Shown: positions 33,474 to 43,058, counted from the first letter of the stretch. The stretch is DNA of 64,000 nucleotides from Raskinella chloraquaticus (SeqCode) (GCA_002365175.1 DEZK01000018.1:1-64000); one strand, 5' to 3'. Program-made: numbers and translations. The notes: generated by a model not told the origin, from the letters alone.

Positions 33474-34490
33474 ATGACGAGTTTGGAACCCATGAGCACG
33501 CAAAATCTGTCGACCGGTGACATTGCCGATCTCGAAAAGCTCGCTGCCTCCGTCACTGACAAGGTCGGTCGCGCCCGCCAGGCGATCGCTGCTGTCATCT
33601 ACGGGCAGGAGACGGTGATCGAGAACGCTCTCATCACGATCCTGTCCGGCGGGCACGCCCTCCTTGTCGGTGTGCCCGGCCTTGCCAAGACCAAGCTCGT
33701 CGATACCATGGGGCTGGTACTTGGCCTTGACGCCCGCCGCGTCCAGTTTACCCCCGACCTTATGCCCTCCGACATCATCGGCAGTGAGGTGCTGGAAGAA
33801 GACCAGACGGGTAAACGCCATTTTCGCTTTCTGCCCGGCCCGGTTTTTGCCCAGCTTCTGATGGCAGACGAGATCAACCGCGCTTCACCCCGCACCCAGT
33901 CAGCCCTGCTGCAGTCAATGCAGGAAGGCCATGTGACGATTGCCGGCAAGCGCTACGATCTGCCCCGTCCCTTTCACGTTTTGGCGACCCAGAATCCACT
34001 GGAGCAGGAAGGTACCTACCCGCTTCCCGAGGCCCAGCTTGACCGCTTCCTGATGGAAATCGACGTCGGCTATCCCGATCACGGGGCTGAAAAGCGCATG
34101 CTGTTCGAGACCACCGGTATCGAGGAAACGAAAGCCAGGGCAGCACTGACGGGCGATGAGCTGATGGCCGCCCAACGCCTGGTTCGCCGCTTGCCGGTTG
34201 GCGAAAATGTGGTCGAGGCAATTCTCACGCTGGTGCGCTCTGCCCGCCCCGATGGCACGGCCGAAACAGCGGCGATCGCCTGGGGGCCGGGACCGCGTGC
34301 CAGCCAGTCGCTGATGCTGGCGATCCGCGCGCGCGCCTTGCTGTCAGGGCGCCTTGCGCCCTCGCTCGATGATGTGGCAGCTCTTGCCGAACCGATCCTC
34401 AAGCATCGCATGACGCTCACCTTCTCGGCCCGCGCCGATGGTCTCTCGATCGGTCAGGTGATCGCCAAACTGGCCACCCGGTTAGGCTGA
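33474..34490 (+). CDS. MoxR-family AAA+ ATPase
   Basis: 338-aa chaperone-like ATPase. Walker A GVPGLAKTKLVDT, Walker B LLMADEINRASPRTQSALLQSMQE, sensor 1 ATQNPLEQEGTYPLPEAQLDRF, and a C-terminal helical lid. MoxR proteins act with VWA/DUF58 partners to mature other proteins, and a DUF58 gene starts five bases downstream. ATGs at 33474 and 33492 are both possible starts. It diverges from DUF1285. Confidence 0.93.
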   Translation: MTSLEPMSTQNLSTGDIADLEKLAASVTDKVGRARQAIAAVIYGQETVIENALITILSGGHALLVGVPGLAKTKLVDTMGLVLGLDARRVQFTPDLMPSDIIGSEVLEEDQTGKRHFRFLPGPVFAQLLMADEINRASPRTQSALLQSMQEGHVTIAGKRYDLPRPFHVLATQNPLEQEGTYPLPEAQLDRFLMEIDVGYPDHGAEKRMLFETTGIEETKARAALTGDELMAAQRLVRRLPVGENVVEAILTLVRSARPDGTAETAAIAWGPGPRASQSLMLAIRARALLSGRLAPSLDDVAALAEPILKHRMTLTFSARADGLSIGQVIAKLATRLG

Positions 34491-34495
34491 CGGCG

Positions 34496-35422
34496 GTGCG
34501 CGTTGCCCTGACGCCACGTCTTGATGCCGCAGGTGGACCGCGCCTTATCGCTGATTCCGTTACCTTGGCCGCGCGCCTGCCCGACCTCGTGGTTGCGGCA
34601 CGACGCGTGGCCATGACCGCGCTGCACGGCCTTCATGGACGCCGGCGCGCCGGACCAGGCGAAAATTTCTGGCAGTATCGGCGTTATTCGTCCGGTGAAA
34701 ACGCTGCTGCCATCGACTGGCGCCGCTCCGGCCGCGATGACCACCTTTATGTCCGCGAGCAGGAATGGGAATCAGCCCATACGATCTGGTTGTGGGCCGA
34801 CCGCTCACCCTCAATGGCTGTGCGATCAGACCTTGCCACCACCTCGAAGCGTGATCGCGCCATCATTCTCATGCTGGCGCTGGCCGAAACGCTGGTGCGA
34901 GCGGGCGAGCGGGTCGGCATCCTTGGTCTCACACGGCCCATGGCCAGCCGTTTCGTTGTTGATCGTTTCGCCGAAGCGCTGATTGCCGCTGAACGACGCC
35001 CAGCCGAAAGCCTTCCACCGGCCAATCCGGTGGCCCGCTTCAGCGAGGTCGTGCTCTTTGGAGACATGCTCGATACCGCGTCAGACATCATCACCCGCCT
35101 GACCTCGATCACGGGTGCTGGCGCGCGCGCTCACATCGTTCAGATCCTCGATCCGGTGGAGGAGACGTTCCCCTTTGCGGGGCGCACTGAATTCGTCGAT
35201 CCTGAAACCGGCGCCCGCTTCACCGCCGGCCGGGCAGAAGCCTATCGCCTCGACTATCAGGCAGCCCTCGAGAGCCATCGCGGCGAATTGCAGGCCTATC
35301 TGGTGCGCAACGGTCACCGCCTCCTGCGCCATCACACCGACCGCACCGCAAACGAGCCCTTGCTGGCGCTGGGCACCTGTCTGCGCGAGCGGATGGTCGC
35401 TTACGAGGGCGGATCGTCATGA
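34496..35422 (+). CDS. DUF58 (VWA-like) protein, GTG start
   Basis: 308 aa. The DUF58 core is present: RRAGPGENFWQYRRYSSGENAAAIDWRRSGRDDHLYVREQEWE, then a VWA-like strand with WADRSPSMAV, whose D-x-S-x-S metal site is intact. No membrane helix is seen. It starts at GTG just after moxR and overlaps the DUF4159 gene by four bases. Confidence 0.9.
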   Translation: MRVALTPRLDAAGGPRLIADSVTLAARLPDLVVAARRVAMTALHGLHGRRRAGPGENFWQYRRYSSGENAAAIDWRRSGRDDHLYVREQEWESAHTIWLWADRSPSMAVRSDLATTSKRDRAIILMLALAETLVRAGERVGILGLTRPMASRFVVDRFAEALIAAERRPAESLPPANPVARFSEVVLFGDMLDTASDIITRLTSITGAGARAHIVQILDPVEETFPFAGRTEFVDPETGARFTAGRAEAYRLDYQAALESHRGELQAYLVRNGHRLLRHHTDRTANEPLLALGTCLRERMVAYEGGSS

Positions 35423-38280
35423 GTTTTCTCTCCCTTTCCTTTGCCACGCCACTGATGCTGGCAGCCCTTGTCATCCTGCCGGCAATCTGGTGGCTGCTGC
35501 GCTTCATCCCCCCGCGCCCCCGCGAAGTCGCGTTCCCGCCTTTGCGCCTGCTTCTGGCCCTGCGCCGCGAGGACGAAAAGCCGCAAACCAGCCCGTGGTG
35601 GCTGACAGCGCTGCGGCTGGCGATCGCGGCCTGCGTGATCCTGGCGTTGTCAGGCCCTGCCTATGACCCGCAATCGCGGCCTGAACGCTCCCGCGGTCCG
35701 CTGGTACTGGTGGTTGATAATGGCTGGCCGTCGGCCCAGTCATTCGATCTGCGCAAGGCAGCGATTGATCGCGATATTGAGGCTGCCATCGAGGCAAACC
35801 TGCCGGTGCTGCTGGTCGCAACCAGCCTGGGCAGCGATCAATCGTTTCGACCACAAGCGGCCACCGAAGCGCGTGAGCGCCTGCGCGGGCTTGCTCCCGA
35901 AGCCTTCATTCCTGACCGTCGCGATATCGCCGCCCCTCTGATGCGCGCCCTCCAGGACATCCCTGATGCCAACCTCATCTGGTACAGCGACGGGCTGGCG
36001 AACGGCGAGGCGCGCGCCTTTGCAAACATGCTTGCCGGTGCGCTGCCCGCCCGACGCCTCACCCTCGTCGAGGACCCGTCGCTCACGCCTCTTATTCTGG
36101 GCACGGCCGCCAATGGTGCCGAAGCGCTTGAAGTTCCTGTCATGCGCGCCGGCACGATAGCGCCTGTATCGGGTTCGCTGCGCGCCTTCGATGTCCGCGG
36201 TCGCTCGATTGCAGCCGCCCCCTTCACCGTTGAGGCGCGCAGCGACAAGACGACGGCGCGCTTTGCCCTGCCGGTTGAACTGAGAAACGACATCTTCCGT
36301 ATCGAAATCGACCAGTCGCGAACGGCTGGAAGTGTGCAACTGCTTGATGATCGCTGGCGGCGGCGCACCGTGGGTCTGCTGGCCGGCGCGGCTGACTTCG
36401 ACAATCCGTTACTCTCGCCACTCTTTGTCCTGTCGCACGCCCTGCGGCCCTTTGCCGATACGCGACTGACCAACGCCAACGGGACTGGTCCGTCGATTGG
36501 TGAATTTCTTGACCAGAATGTCGCGGTGATTGTCATGGCCGACGTCTCCGCCATTCCAACCGATATCCAGCCGCGCCTGGACCGTTGGATCAAAAATGGC
36601 GGCGTCCTGGTGCGGTTTGCCGGCACGCGCCTGGCCAACCAGCGTGGCGACCCGTTCATGCCGGTAAAGCTGCGCCAGACAACCCGCGTTCTTGGCGGTA
36701 CCCTGTCATGGGAGCAGCCGCAATCACTGGGCCGCTTTACGCCGGCAAGCCCGTTTGCCGGAATGGCGATCCCAGACGATGTTACCATCAATCGCCAGAT
36801 TCTGGCCGAACCTGACCCCGATCTTCCCGGCAAGACATGGGTCGAACTCACTGACGGCACGCCGCTCGTTACCGCCGAAACCCGCAATGCGGGTCATATC
36901 GTGCTCGTTCACGTGACGGCTGACCCCAATTGGTCGAACCTGCCGCTGTCGGGAACATTCCTTGAAATGCTGCGGCGGATGATTGTTCTGTCGTCAAACA
37001 GCGGCGCTCAGGACCGCCTCACACAGGGCGAGACGCTGCTGGCGCCCCTGCGCCTGCTGGACGCAAGCGGGCGCTCGGTGGGCGCAACCCCGCTTGCCAA
37101 GCCCATTCCCGCCGCTGCGATCGGCAAGACGCTGGTCTCGCGTGACAATCCGCCGGGTATCTATGGTCGCGAGGAAGCATTCCGCGCGCTCAACGCGGTT
37201 CAGGCGGGCGATCAGTTTACCTCGCTGCCTGGCGACCTCCTGCCGCCAGGCGTTTTCCGTCGCGATTACGGCGGCCATCGCGAGACCCCGCTTGCCTCCT
37301 GGTTTCTGGTTGCCGCCGCCGCACTCTTTCTCGTCGACGCCCTGCTTGTCCTCATGATGAGTGGCTTGTGGCGAGGTCGCCGGCCACTTGCCGCTGCGAC
37401 CGCTCTCATTGCTTTAGGGATCGTGCCACTCCTGCTCGCCAGCATCGAACCGGCAAGCGCCCAGATCAGCCGGCAGCGAGGGCAGCGCGCGCCACAACCA
37501 CCGCTGAGCGCTGCGACACCTGAGGACACTTTCGCGCTCAATGCCGCCAACCGCACGCGCCTTGCCTATGTCATCACCGGCATCACCGAAATCGACGATA
37601 TCTCGCGTCAGGGATTGACCGGCCTGTCGCGCACACTGGCCGAGCGCACCTCGCTCGAACCGGCCGAGCCGGTCGGCGTCGATCTTGCCCGCGATGAACT
37701 CGCATTCTTCCCGCTGCTTTACTGGCCGATTGACGCGCGCGTCGACAAGCCATCGCCCGCAGCCATCTCCCGCGCCGATCAATTCATGAAAAACGGCGGG
37801 ACGATCCTGTTCGATACCCGCGACCAAAGTGCCTCGCGCCCGGCAGCGCGCGGCGGTATCGACACGCCAGGCCTCGTCAAGCTGCGGGAGATTCTCAAAG
37901 GCGTCGATGTCCCTGAGCTCGAAGTCGTTCCAGCCGACCACGTCCTGACCAAATCCTTTTATCTGCTGACAGCTTTTCCCGGTCGCTTCGATGACGGTCC
38001 TTTATGGACTGAAAAGACAGCGCCAAATCCGACCGGCGCCAAGCGTCCGGTCCGTATCGCCGATGGCGTGAGCCCGCTCCTCATCACCACCAATGACGTC
38101 GCCGGCGCCTGGGCGGTGGATGCGCGCGGCAACCCGCTTCTGCCGACTTATGGGGAGAGCCCGCGCCAGCGCGAAATGGCGTTACGATCCGGCATCAATA
38201 TCGTCATGTACCTGCTGACCGGCAATTACAAATCGGATCAGGTTCATGTCGATGATATTCTGCAAAGGCTCGGCCAATGA
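35419..38280 (+). CDS. BatA-like membrane protein with C-terminal DUF4159
   Basis: 953-aa envelope protein. The N-terminus matches the aerotolerance regulator/BatA module with two TM helices (about 7-27 and 58-78). A long periplasmic region follows that contains a glutamine-amidotransferase-like fold (about 340-530). Two more TM segments lie at about 625-680, and a C-terminal DUF4159 domain (about 705-950) contains DELAFFPLLYWPIDAR and FLKNGGTILFDTRD-like (FMKNGGTILFDTRDQ). The set MoxR-DUF58-DUF4159 is a Bat-like cluster; its substrate is unknown. Confidence 0.86.
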   Translation: MSFLSLSFATPLMLAALVILPAIWWLLRFIPPRPREVAFPPLRLLLALRREDEKPQTSPWWLTALRLAIAACVILALSGPAYDPQSRPERSRGPLVLVVDNGWPSAQSFDLRKAAIDRDIEAAIEANLPVLLVATSLGSDQSFRPQAATEARERLRGLAPEAFIPDRRDIAAPLMRALQDIPDANLIWYSDGLANGEARAFANMLAGALPARRLTLVEDPSLTPLILGTAANGAEALEVPVMRAGTIAPVSGSLRAFDVRGRSIAAAPFTVEARSDKTTARFALPVELRNDIFRIEIDQSRTAGSVQLLDDRWRRRTVGLLAGAADFDNPLLSPLFVLSHALRPFADTRLTNANGTGPSIGEFLDQNVAVIVMADVSAIPTDIQPRLDRWIKNGGVLVRFAGTRLANQRGDPFMPVKLRQTTRVLGGTLSWEQPQSLGRFTPASPFAGMAIPDDVTINRQILAEPDPDLPGKTWVELTDGTPLVTAETRNAGHIVLVHVTADPNWSNLPLSGTFLEMLRRMIVLSSNSGAQDRLTQGETLLAPLRLLDASGRSVGATPLAKPIPAAAIGKTLVSRDNPPGIYGREEAFRALNAVQAGDQFTSLPGDLLPPGVFRRDYGGHRETPLASWFLVAAAALFLVDALLVLMMSGLWRGRRPLAAATALIALGIVPLLLASIEPASAQISRQRGQRAPQPPLSAATPEDTFALNAANRTRLAYVITGITEIDDISRQGLTGLSRTLAERTSLEPAEPVGVDLARDELAFFPLLYWPIDARVDKPSPAAISRADQFMKNGGTILFDTRDQSASRPAARGGIDTPGLVKLREILKGVDVPELEVVPADHVLTKSFYLLTAFPGRFDDGPLWTEKTAPNPTGAKRPVRIADGVSPLLITTNDVAGAWAVDARGNPLLPTYGESPRQREMALRSGINIVMYLLTGNYKSDQVHVDDILQRLGQ

Positions 38281-38333
38281 CGCAAAGATCCCGTGAGACA
38301 AATGCCGGGACGGGCGCGAGGCAGCCAACATGA
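38277..38333 (+). CDS. Possible 18-codon bridging ORF
   Basis: The reading frame starts with an ATG overlapping the DUF4159 stop (ATGA at 38277-38280) and ends in a TGA that overlaps the next start (ATGA at 38330-38333). It encodes MTQRSRETNAGTGARQPT. The exact fit at both ends suggests that it keeps ribosomes moving across the 49-base gap. It may also be a chance frame; no family is recognised. Confidence 0.35.
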   Translation: MTQRSRETNAGTGARQPT

Positions 38334-40405
38334 ATTATAATTTCGCGCTGGTCCCGCTCGTGCCGCTGCCGCTTGTCTTCGTGCTGGCGGGGGTGGCGCT
38401 CGTGCTGACAATCATCGCCCTGGCCGCTCGCCGGCGCGGAGCGCTGCTGCGGGCGCTGGCGATGGCCTTGCTGCTCGCCTCGCTCCTCAACCCGCAATTC
38501 CTGCGCGAACAGCGCGAACGCGTGCCCGGCGTAGTGGCGCTGGTGATTGATGAAACCGCCAGTCAGTCGATCGGCAATCGCCGCGCCGAGACCGAGGAAG
38601 CGCGTAAACACATCGAAGCGCAGCTCAAGCAGTTGCCAGACATCGACGTGCGCACCATTCGCGTTGGCGATACGGTAAATGATGAAACCGACGGGACCGA
38701 ACTCTTCCGCGGTCTTGCTGAAGGTCTGGGCGATGTCCCGCCTGAGCAGGTGGCTGGCGCGATTTTCATTACCGATGGGCAGGTGCACGATATTCCAGCC
38801 GACCTTGCAGGCCTTGGCTTGCGCGCCCCCCTGCATGCCCTGGTCACCGGTCGCAACAATGAAATCGACCGTCGCATCGCCCTCCTCACCGCGCCGCGCT
38901 TCGGCTTGGTCGGTCACCGCCAGACCTTCACCTTCCGCATTGATGATCTGGGCGTTCCCAGCGGTGCCAGGGTCAATGTCCGCGTCAAGGTTGATGGCGA
39001 ACTGGTCAACCGGCTGAGCGTGCGCGCCGGCGATGTGGCCCAGGCCGAGATCGAGATCGTTCATGCCGGTGACCATATCGTCGAGATTGAAGTTGATCCC
39101 CTGCAAGGCGAAGTGACATCGGCCAACAACCAGGTGGCGGTGACGGTGAAGGGCATTCGCGAAAATCTGCGCGTGCTTCTGGTCTCTGGCGAACCGCATG
39201 CGGGCGAGCGCACCTGGCGCAATCTGCTGAAAGCCGATGCCGCAGTCGATCTCATCCATTTCACCATTCTGCGCCCGCCAGACAAAGCCATCGACGCAAC
39301 GCCCTTTCGCGAATTGTCGCTGATTGCGTTTCCTGTGCGCGAACTGTTCCAGGAGAAGATCAACGATTTCGATCTCATCATCTTCGACCGCTATGAACGG
39401 CGTGGCATCCTGCCGCTCATTTATTTTGAAAACATCGCGCGTTATGTGCGCAATGGCGGCGCCCTGCTGATCGCCTCAGGCCCTGAAGATGCGGGCTTCG
39501 ACAGCCTCTATCAGACGCCGCTTGCCCCGATCCTGCCGGCCGAACCGGCTGGCAGCCTGCTGGAGAGGCCGTTTCGTGCCACCGTGAGCGATGACGGCAA
39601 GCGCCATCCCGTCACCCGCGGACTGGCGGGAAGCGCCAGCGATCCGCCGAAGTGGAGCCGCTGGTTTCGCATGCTGGAGGCCGAAAAGCGCAGCGGCCGT
39701 TCACTCCTGCAAGGACCGGAAAAGCGCCCGCTGCTTATTCTCGACCGGCCTGAGGAGGGACGCGTCGCGCTGTTCCTCTCCGATCAGGTGTGGCTGTGGG
39801 CGCGCGGCTATGAAGGCGGTGGCCCTCACGTCGATCTGCTGCGCCGCCTGGCGCATTGGCTGATGAAGGAGCCTGATCTCGAGGAGGAAGCCTTGCGGGC
39901 AGTCCGGACGGGGCGCGATCTTGTGGTGACGCGCCAGACGCTGGCCGAGACCACACCTCCGGCAAATATTACGTCCCCGACCGGCAATCGCACCACGCTT
40001 GATCTGAAGAACGAGCAGCCAGGTCTTTATCGCGGCCGCTCTTCGGTCTCGGAGCCGGGAATTTACCGTATCGAGCAAGGCGATAAAACCGTCCTTGCCC
40101 ATGTCGGGCCGCTCAATCCGCGAGAATTCGCCGATGGTCGCTCCTCGACCGAGCCGCTGGCCGCCATTGCCGAGGCAAGCGGCGGCAGCGTGCGCCGCTT
40201 TGCCAACGCCAGCGGCTTTGATCTTCCCCGCGTCGTTGCCCAGCGCAGCGGCGCCAATTATTCGGGGCCGGGCTGGATCGCGATCAAGGCAAGCGAGGCC
40301 AGCATCCTCAAGGGCATCGACGCGATTGCGCTGTTCAACGGGCTTGCCGGTCTTGGGCTGTTGATCGGCGCTCTCGGATTTGCCTGGTACCGCGAGGGTC
40401 GCTGA
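38330..40405 (+). CDS. Large membrane protein of the MoxR cluster (VWA/GATase-like)
   Basis: 691 aa with two N-terminal TM helices (about 8-28 and 35-55) and one at the C-terminus (about 665-685). Between them is a VWA-like strand (VVALVIDETASQSI), an Ig-like section (about 190-270), and a glutamine-amidotransferase-like section (about 280-520, LRVLLVSGEPHAGE, DLIIFDRYERRG, YVRNGGALLIASGPED). The fold is thus similar to the DUF4159 neighbour. It is the last gene of the operon; the GNAT gene converges on it. Confidence 0.8.
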   Translation: MNYNFALVPLVPLPLVFVLAGVALVLTIIALAARRRGALLRALAMALLLASLLNPQFLREQRERVPGVVALVIDETASQSIGNRRAETEEARKHIEAQLKQLPDIDVRTIRVGDTVNDETDGTELFRGLAEGLGDVPPEQVAGAIFITDGQVHDIPADLAGLGLRAPLHALVTGRNNEIDRRIALLTAPRFGLVGHRQTFTFRIDDLGVPSGARVNVRVKVDGELVNRLSVRAGDVAQAEIEIVHAGDHIVEIEVDPLQGEVTSANNQVAVTVKGIRENLRVLLVSGEPHAGERTWRNLLKADAAVDLIHFTILRPPDKAIDATPFRELSLIAFPVRELFQEKINDFDLIIFDRYERRGILPLIYFENIARYVRNGGALLIASGPEDAGFDSLYQTPLAPILPAEPAGSLLERPFRATVSDDGKRHPVTRGLAGSASDPPKWSRWFRMLEAEKRSGRSLLQGPEKRPLLILDRPEEGRVALFLSDQVWLWARGYEGGGPHVDLLRRLAHWLMKEPDLEEEALRAVRTGRDLVVTRQTLAETTPPANITSPTGNRTTLDLKNEQPGLYRGRSSVSEPGIYRIEQGDKTVLAHVGPLNPREFADGRSSTEPLAAIAEASGGSVRRFANASGFDLPRVVAQRSGANYSGPGWIAIKASEASILKGIDAIALFNGLAGLGLLIGALGFAWYREGR

Positions 40406-40414
40406 ACGATAATG

Positions 40415-40984
40415 TCAGTGATCCGGCGCTTCGTCCCCAGGCGGCAAAAGAGCAACGCGAATGGGCCCCGCCAGACGATCCACCGCGCCGCTCACCAGTT
40501 CGACAGCCAGCACCCGCGCCGGATCAACCGGCCCCGGCCAGCCGATGCGCTGGTGACCAAGGGGCCTGAAGCCGGCACGCGCATAATATGGCGCATCACC
40601 AATGAGGATGACGGCCTCGGCTGGCGTTGTGCGGGCAGATGTGAGCGCTGACGCCAGCAGGGCCTGACCGTAACCTTTGCCTGCGAAATCAGGATGAACA
40701 GCCAGCGGTCCCAGCAAAATCGCCGGCATGGCACCGACATGAACATAGGTTTGCCACACGGACGCAATCAGCCGCCCATCAGCAAAAGCCGCAAGGGACA
40801 GGCTGCGCTCATGCCCTTGACGCCCGCGCACCCGATAGGCGGTGCGGGCAAAACGGCCCGGCCCGAAAACAAGGGCGTGCAAATCTTCCGTCGCGATATG
40901 AAAAGCAGGGCTGTCGGCAACGATAGTGAAGGCTGCGTTTGCGAGCCTATCGGCGCCAGGCGCCGTCGTGGAGAGCGATATCAT
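40415..40984 (-). CDS. GNAT-family N-acetyltransferase
   Basis: 189-aa acetyl-CoA-dependent transferase. The acetyl-CoA loop is HPDFAGKGYGQALLASAL (Q/R-x-x-G-x-G/A form), preceded by the strand ILLGPLAVHP. An N-terminal strand set and YYARAGFRPLG complete the domain. Layout resembles the YhbS group. Substrate is unknown. Positions 40985-41174 upstream hold no supported gene. Confidence 0.87.
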   Translation of the reverse strand: MISLSTTAPGADRLANAAFTIVADSPAFHIATEDLHALVFGPGRFARTAYRVRGRQGHERSLSLAAFADGRLIASVWQTYVHVGAMPAILLGPLAVHPDFAGKGYGQALLASALTSARTTPAEAVILIGDAPYYARAGFRPLGHQRIGWPGPVDPARVLAVELVSGAVDRLAGPIRVALLPPGDEAPDH

Positions 40985-41174
40985 GATGAAATTCCGGTCG
41001 GGCGATCAGGACCCGACCACATCGGACCTTGCGGGCCACAAAGGATGGTCAGGCAGCGACGGCACGCGCCAAGGCGCGACGAACCAGGTGTCGTCGTCGC
41101 AGAGACCGGAAGATTGTCACGTTTTTGATCATCATGATGGCGCGATTAGCACGGGGTTGAGCTGATTGCAAACC

Positions 41175-41630
41175 TCACCATTGCGCCGAGATGGCATGCC
41201 CCTCGAAGATTTCCGCCAGGCGCTGGCGTGTGGCTCTGCTCGTGCCGTCGGGCAGCGCGTGGCGATCAAAGAAACCACGCGCGACGATTTCAAGCTGGGC
41301 GCCGCTCGCCGGCCCTTCGACAAAATCGCGGACAATGAAGACCGCCACATGATCGCCGGCGAACGCCTCGCCATTATGAAAAATACCATGCAGCACCGCC
41401 GACCCGCTACAGATAATACCAGCTTCTTCGTGCAATTCGCGCTCCAGCGATAATCCCATGGTTTCGCCGCGCTCAACCCCGCCGCCGGGAAAATGCCAGC
41501 CACTGATATAGGAATGTTTGACCAGAAAAATCCGGTCAGAAGCGTCGACAACCACAGCCCGCACCCCAAGCGTCATCCCCCTGCGCAGGAGCCACCACGA
41601 AAACAACAATTTGCGCAGCGGTGCGATCAC
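41175..41630 (-). CDS. Nudix hydrolase
   Basis: 151 aa. The Nudix box GGGVERGETMGLSLERELHEEAGI is complete, with the REx2EE metal-binding core (here RELHEE). The strand VFLVKHSYISGWHFPGG-like segment (IFLVKHSYISGWHFPGG) is typical of a small housecleaning Nudix enzyme. Substrate cannot be predicted. It is monocistronic. Confidence 0.9.
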   Translation of the reverse strand: MIAPLRKLLFSWWLLRRGMTLGVRAVVVDASDRIFLVKHSYISGWHFPGGGVERGETMGLSLERELHEEAGIICSGSAVLHGIFHNGEAFAGDHVAVFIVRDFVEGPASGAQLEIVARGFFDRHALPDGTSRATRQRLAEIFEGHAISAQW

Positions 41631-41845
41631 CTTCGTCTTGCCCTCATCTGCTCAAATTTGTTGCAACGCGGCGCAATGATGAGCCCTTCATCAGAACAGG
41701 TGAAATTTGCCATATTTAAGCCGCAAACCATGCCATTTTACGGAAAATATGAACAAATTACTAAGTTCAAAGCCTGTTTATGCATAGCTGATCTTTTCAA
41801 TCAACACTTCTTTTTGTGCAATGCAACATATATGGTCTGACCATC

Positions 41846-41890
41846 AAATCGGCACCCGGGAGCGTCCTGCCTCACGCCGATTTTAGGGAG
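41846..41890 (+). promoter_or_regulatory. Hairpin leader before a small ORF
   Basis: A perfect eight-base stem, AAATCGGC (41846-41853) and GCCGATTT (41876-41883), closes a 22-base loop. The ribosome site AGGGAG (41885-41890) follows at once. The upstream 41631-41845 stretch is AT-rich and holds no other gene I can support; it probably contains the promoter. Confidence 0.45.
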
Positions 41891-41896
41891 ATTGTC

Positions 41897-42010
41897 ATGT
41901 TTGCTCGTGCCCTGTCGCGTCTTCTTGCGCCCCGCATCACCTATGTTTGGCTGCCAGCGCTCGCCGCACCGACGGGCAGCGGGCTGTCGACATTGCTGCA
42001 CTTTGGCTGA
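41897..42010 (+). CDS. Candidate 37-aa small protein
   Basis: ATG follows AGGGAG with six-base spacing, one of the clearest ribosome sites in this stretch. The product begins MFARALSRLLAPRITYVWLP and ends LSTLLHFG. It has two basic residues early on and a hydrophobic middle, but no sure membrane helix. I recognise no family. It could be a small protein or a leader peptide; a 6-bp AU-rich hairpin (42099-42117) lies between it and the phosphoesterase gene 127 bases downstream. Confidence 0.4.
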   Translation: MFARALSRLLAPRITYVWLPALAAPTGSGLSTLLHFG

Positions 42011-42137
42011 TCTCCTCTGAGCAGGCAATCAGCCTTGGGCATCCTTACCCGCCACTTTTCTTTGATCCGGCCATAGCCCTTGGCGCGTAAAATGCTTTAA
42101 GGAAGCGTTGTTTCCTTGAGGTGTTTGCGCGCAGCTG

Positions 42138-43058
42138 ATGGTTTTTGTCCTTGCTCATTTCTCTGACCCCCATCTCGGGCCCGTTGCGCGCCCCAGCTGG
42201 GGCGACCTCGCATCGAAACGTATGCTGGGCTATGCAAACTGGCTGCGCAGCCGCCGCCTTATCCATCGTCACGACATCCTGTCGCGCCTGATCGCCGACG
42301 CCAAGGCGCATTCCCCCGACCACATCGTGGTGACCGGGGATCTCACTAACCTGGCTCTGCCGGGCGAAATCATCGCCGCGCGCGACTGGCTCGAATCGAT
42401 TGCTCCGCCGGACCGTTTGACGATCGTGCCAGGCAATCACGATGCCTACGTCCCCGGCGCCCTTGAAGAGGCGATGACGTGCTGGCGCGACTATGCTTCA
42501 AGCGACACAGCGCCTGGCGATCATGCGGGCGCGCAATTTCCTTTCATTCGCCGCCGCGGGCCGGTGGCGCTCATCGGCCTGTCGACTGCCGTGCCGACAC
42601 GGCCTTTTTCAGCAGCTGGTCGCGTGGATGGCCGCCAGATCGTCCGCCTTGCCGATGATCTCGTGACGCTGAGCCGCGAAGGGCTGTTTCGTATCGTGCT
42701 CATGCATCACCCGATGGATGTGACCCGCAAGCACTGGCACAAGCGCCTGGAGAACGGAGGAACCGTGCGCACGGTTCTGACAACAGCCGGCGCCGAGCTA
42801 GTCCTCAACGGCCATATGCATGTGCCCGATCTCGTCACCATTGCCGGTCCCAGGTCGCCGATCCACGTCTTTTCCGTTCCCTCCGCCTCGGCTGATCCAC
42901 GCCAGGGCACGCATGGGGCCGGCTATGCCCTGCATCGTATCGAGGATAAAGGCGCTGACGGGTTTGCCTGGAGCTATGAGCGGCGCGCCATCAACAAGGA
43001 CGGCGAGATCGTCACACTTGAACGTGGCAACACCACTCTGCCAAACTCGCGGGCCTAG
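42138..43058 (+). CDS. Calcineurin-like metallophosphoesterase
   Basis: 306 aa. All five metal-binding blocks are visible: FSDPHLGP (D-x-H), VVTGDLTN (GDxx), PGNHDAY (GNHD), LMHHPM (H) and LNGHMH (GHxH). The arrangement resembles cAMP phosphodiesterase CpdA-type and lipid phosphoesterases. Substrate is unknown. It is transcribed in the same direction as the 37-aa ORF and the creatininase-like gene. Confidence 0.9.
   Translation: MVFVLAHFSDPHLGPVARPSWGDLASKRMLGYANWLRSRRLIHRHDILSRLIADAKAHSPDHIVVTGDLTNLALPGEIIAARDWLESIAPPDRLTIVPGNHDAYVPGALEEAMTCWRDYASSDTAPGDHAGAQFPFIRRRGPVALIGLSTAVPTRPFSAAGRVDGRQIVRLADDLVTLSREGLFRIVLMHHPMDVTRKHWHKRLENGGTVRTVLTTAGAELVLNGHMHVPDLVTIAGPRSPIHVFSVPSASADPRQGTHGAGYALHRIEDKGADGFAWSYERRAINKDGEIVTLERGNTTLPNSRA

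Noticed and set aside
38204..39259. 351-codon open frame on the minus strand
   Set aside because: Mirror frame of the MoxR-cluster membrane protein; it would also cross the DUF4159 gene end.
40984..41165. 60-codon ORF between GNAT and Nudix genes
   Set aside because: No ribosome site, polar low-complexity product (many Ser, Asp, Gly), no family resemblance; left as non-coding.
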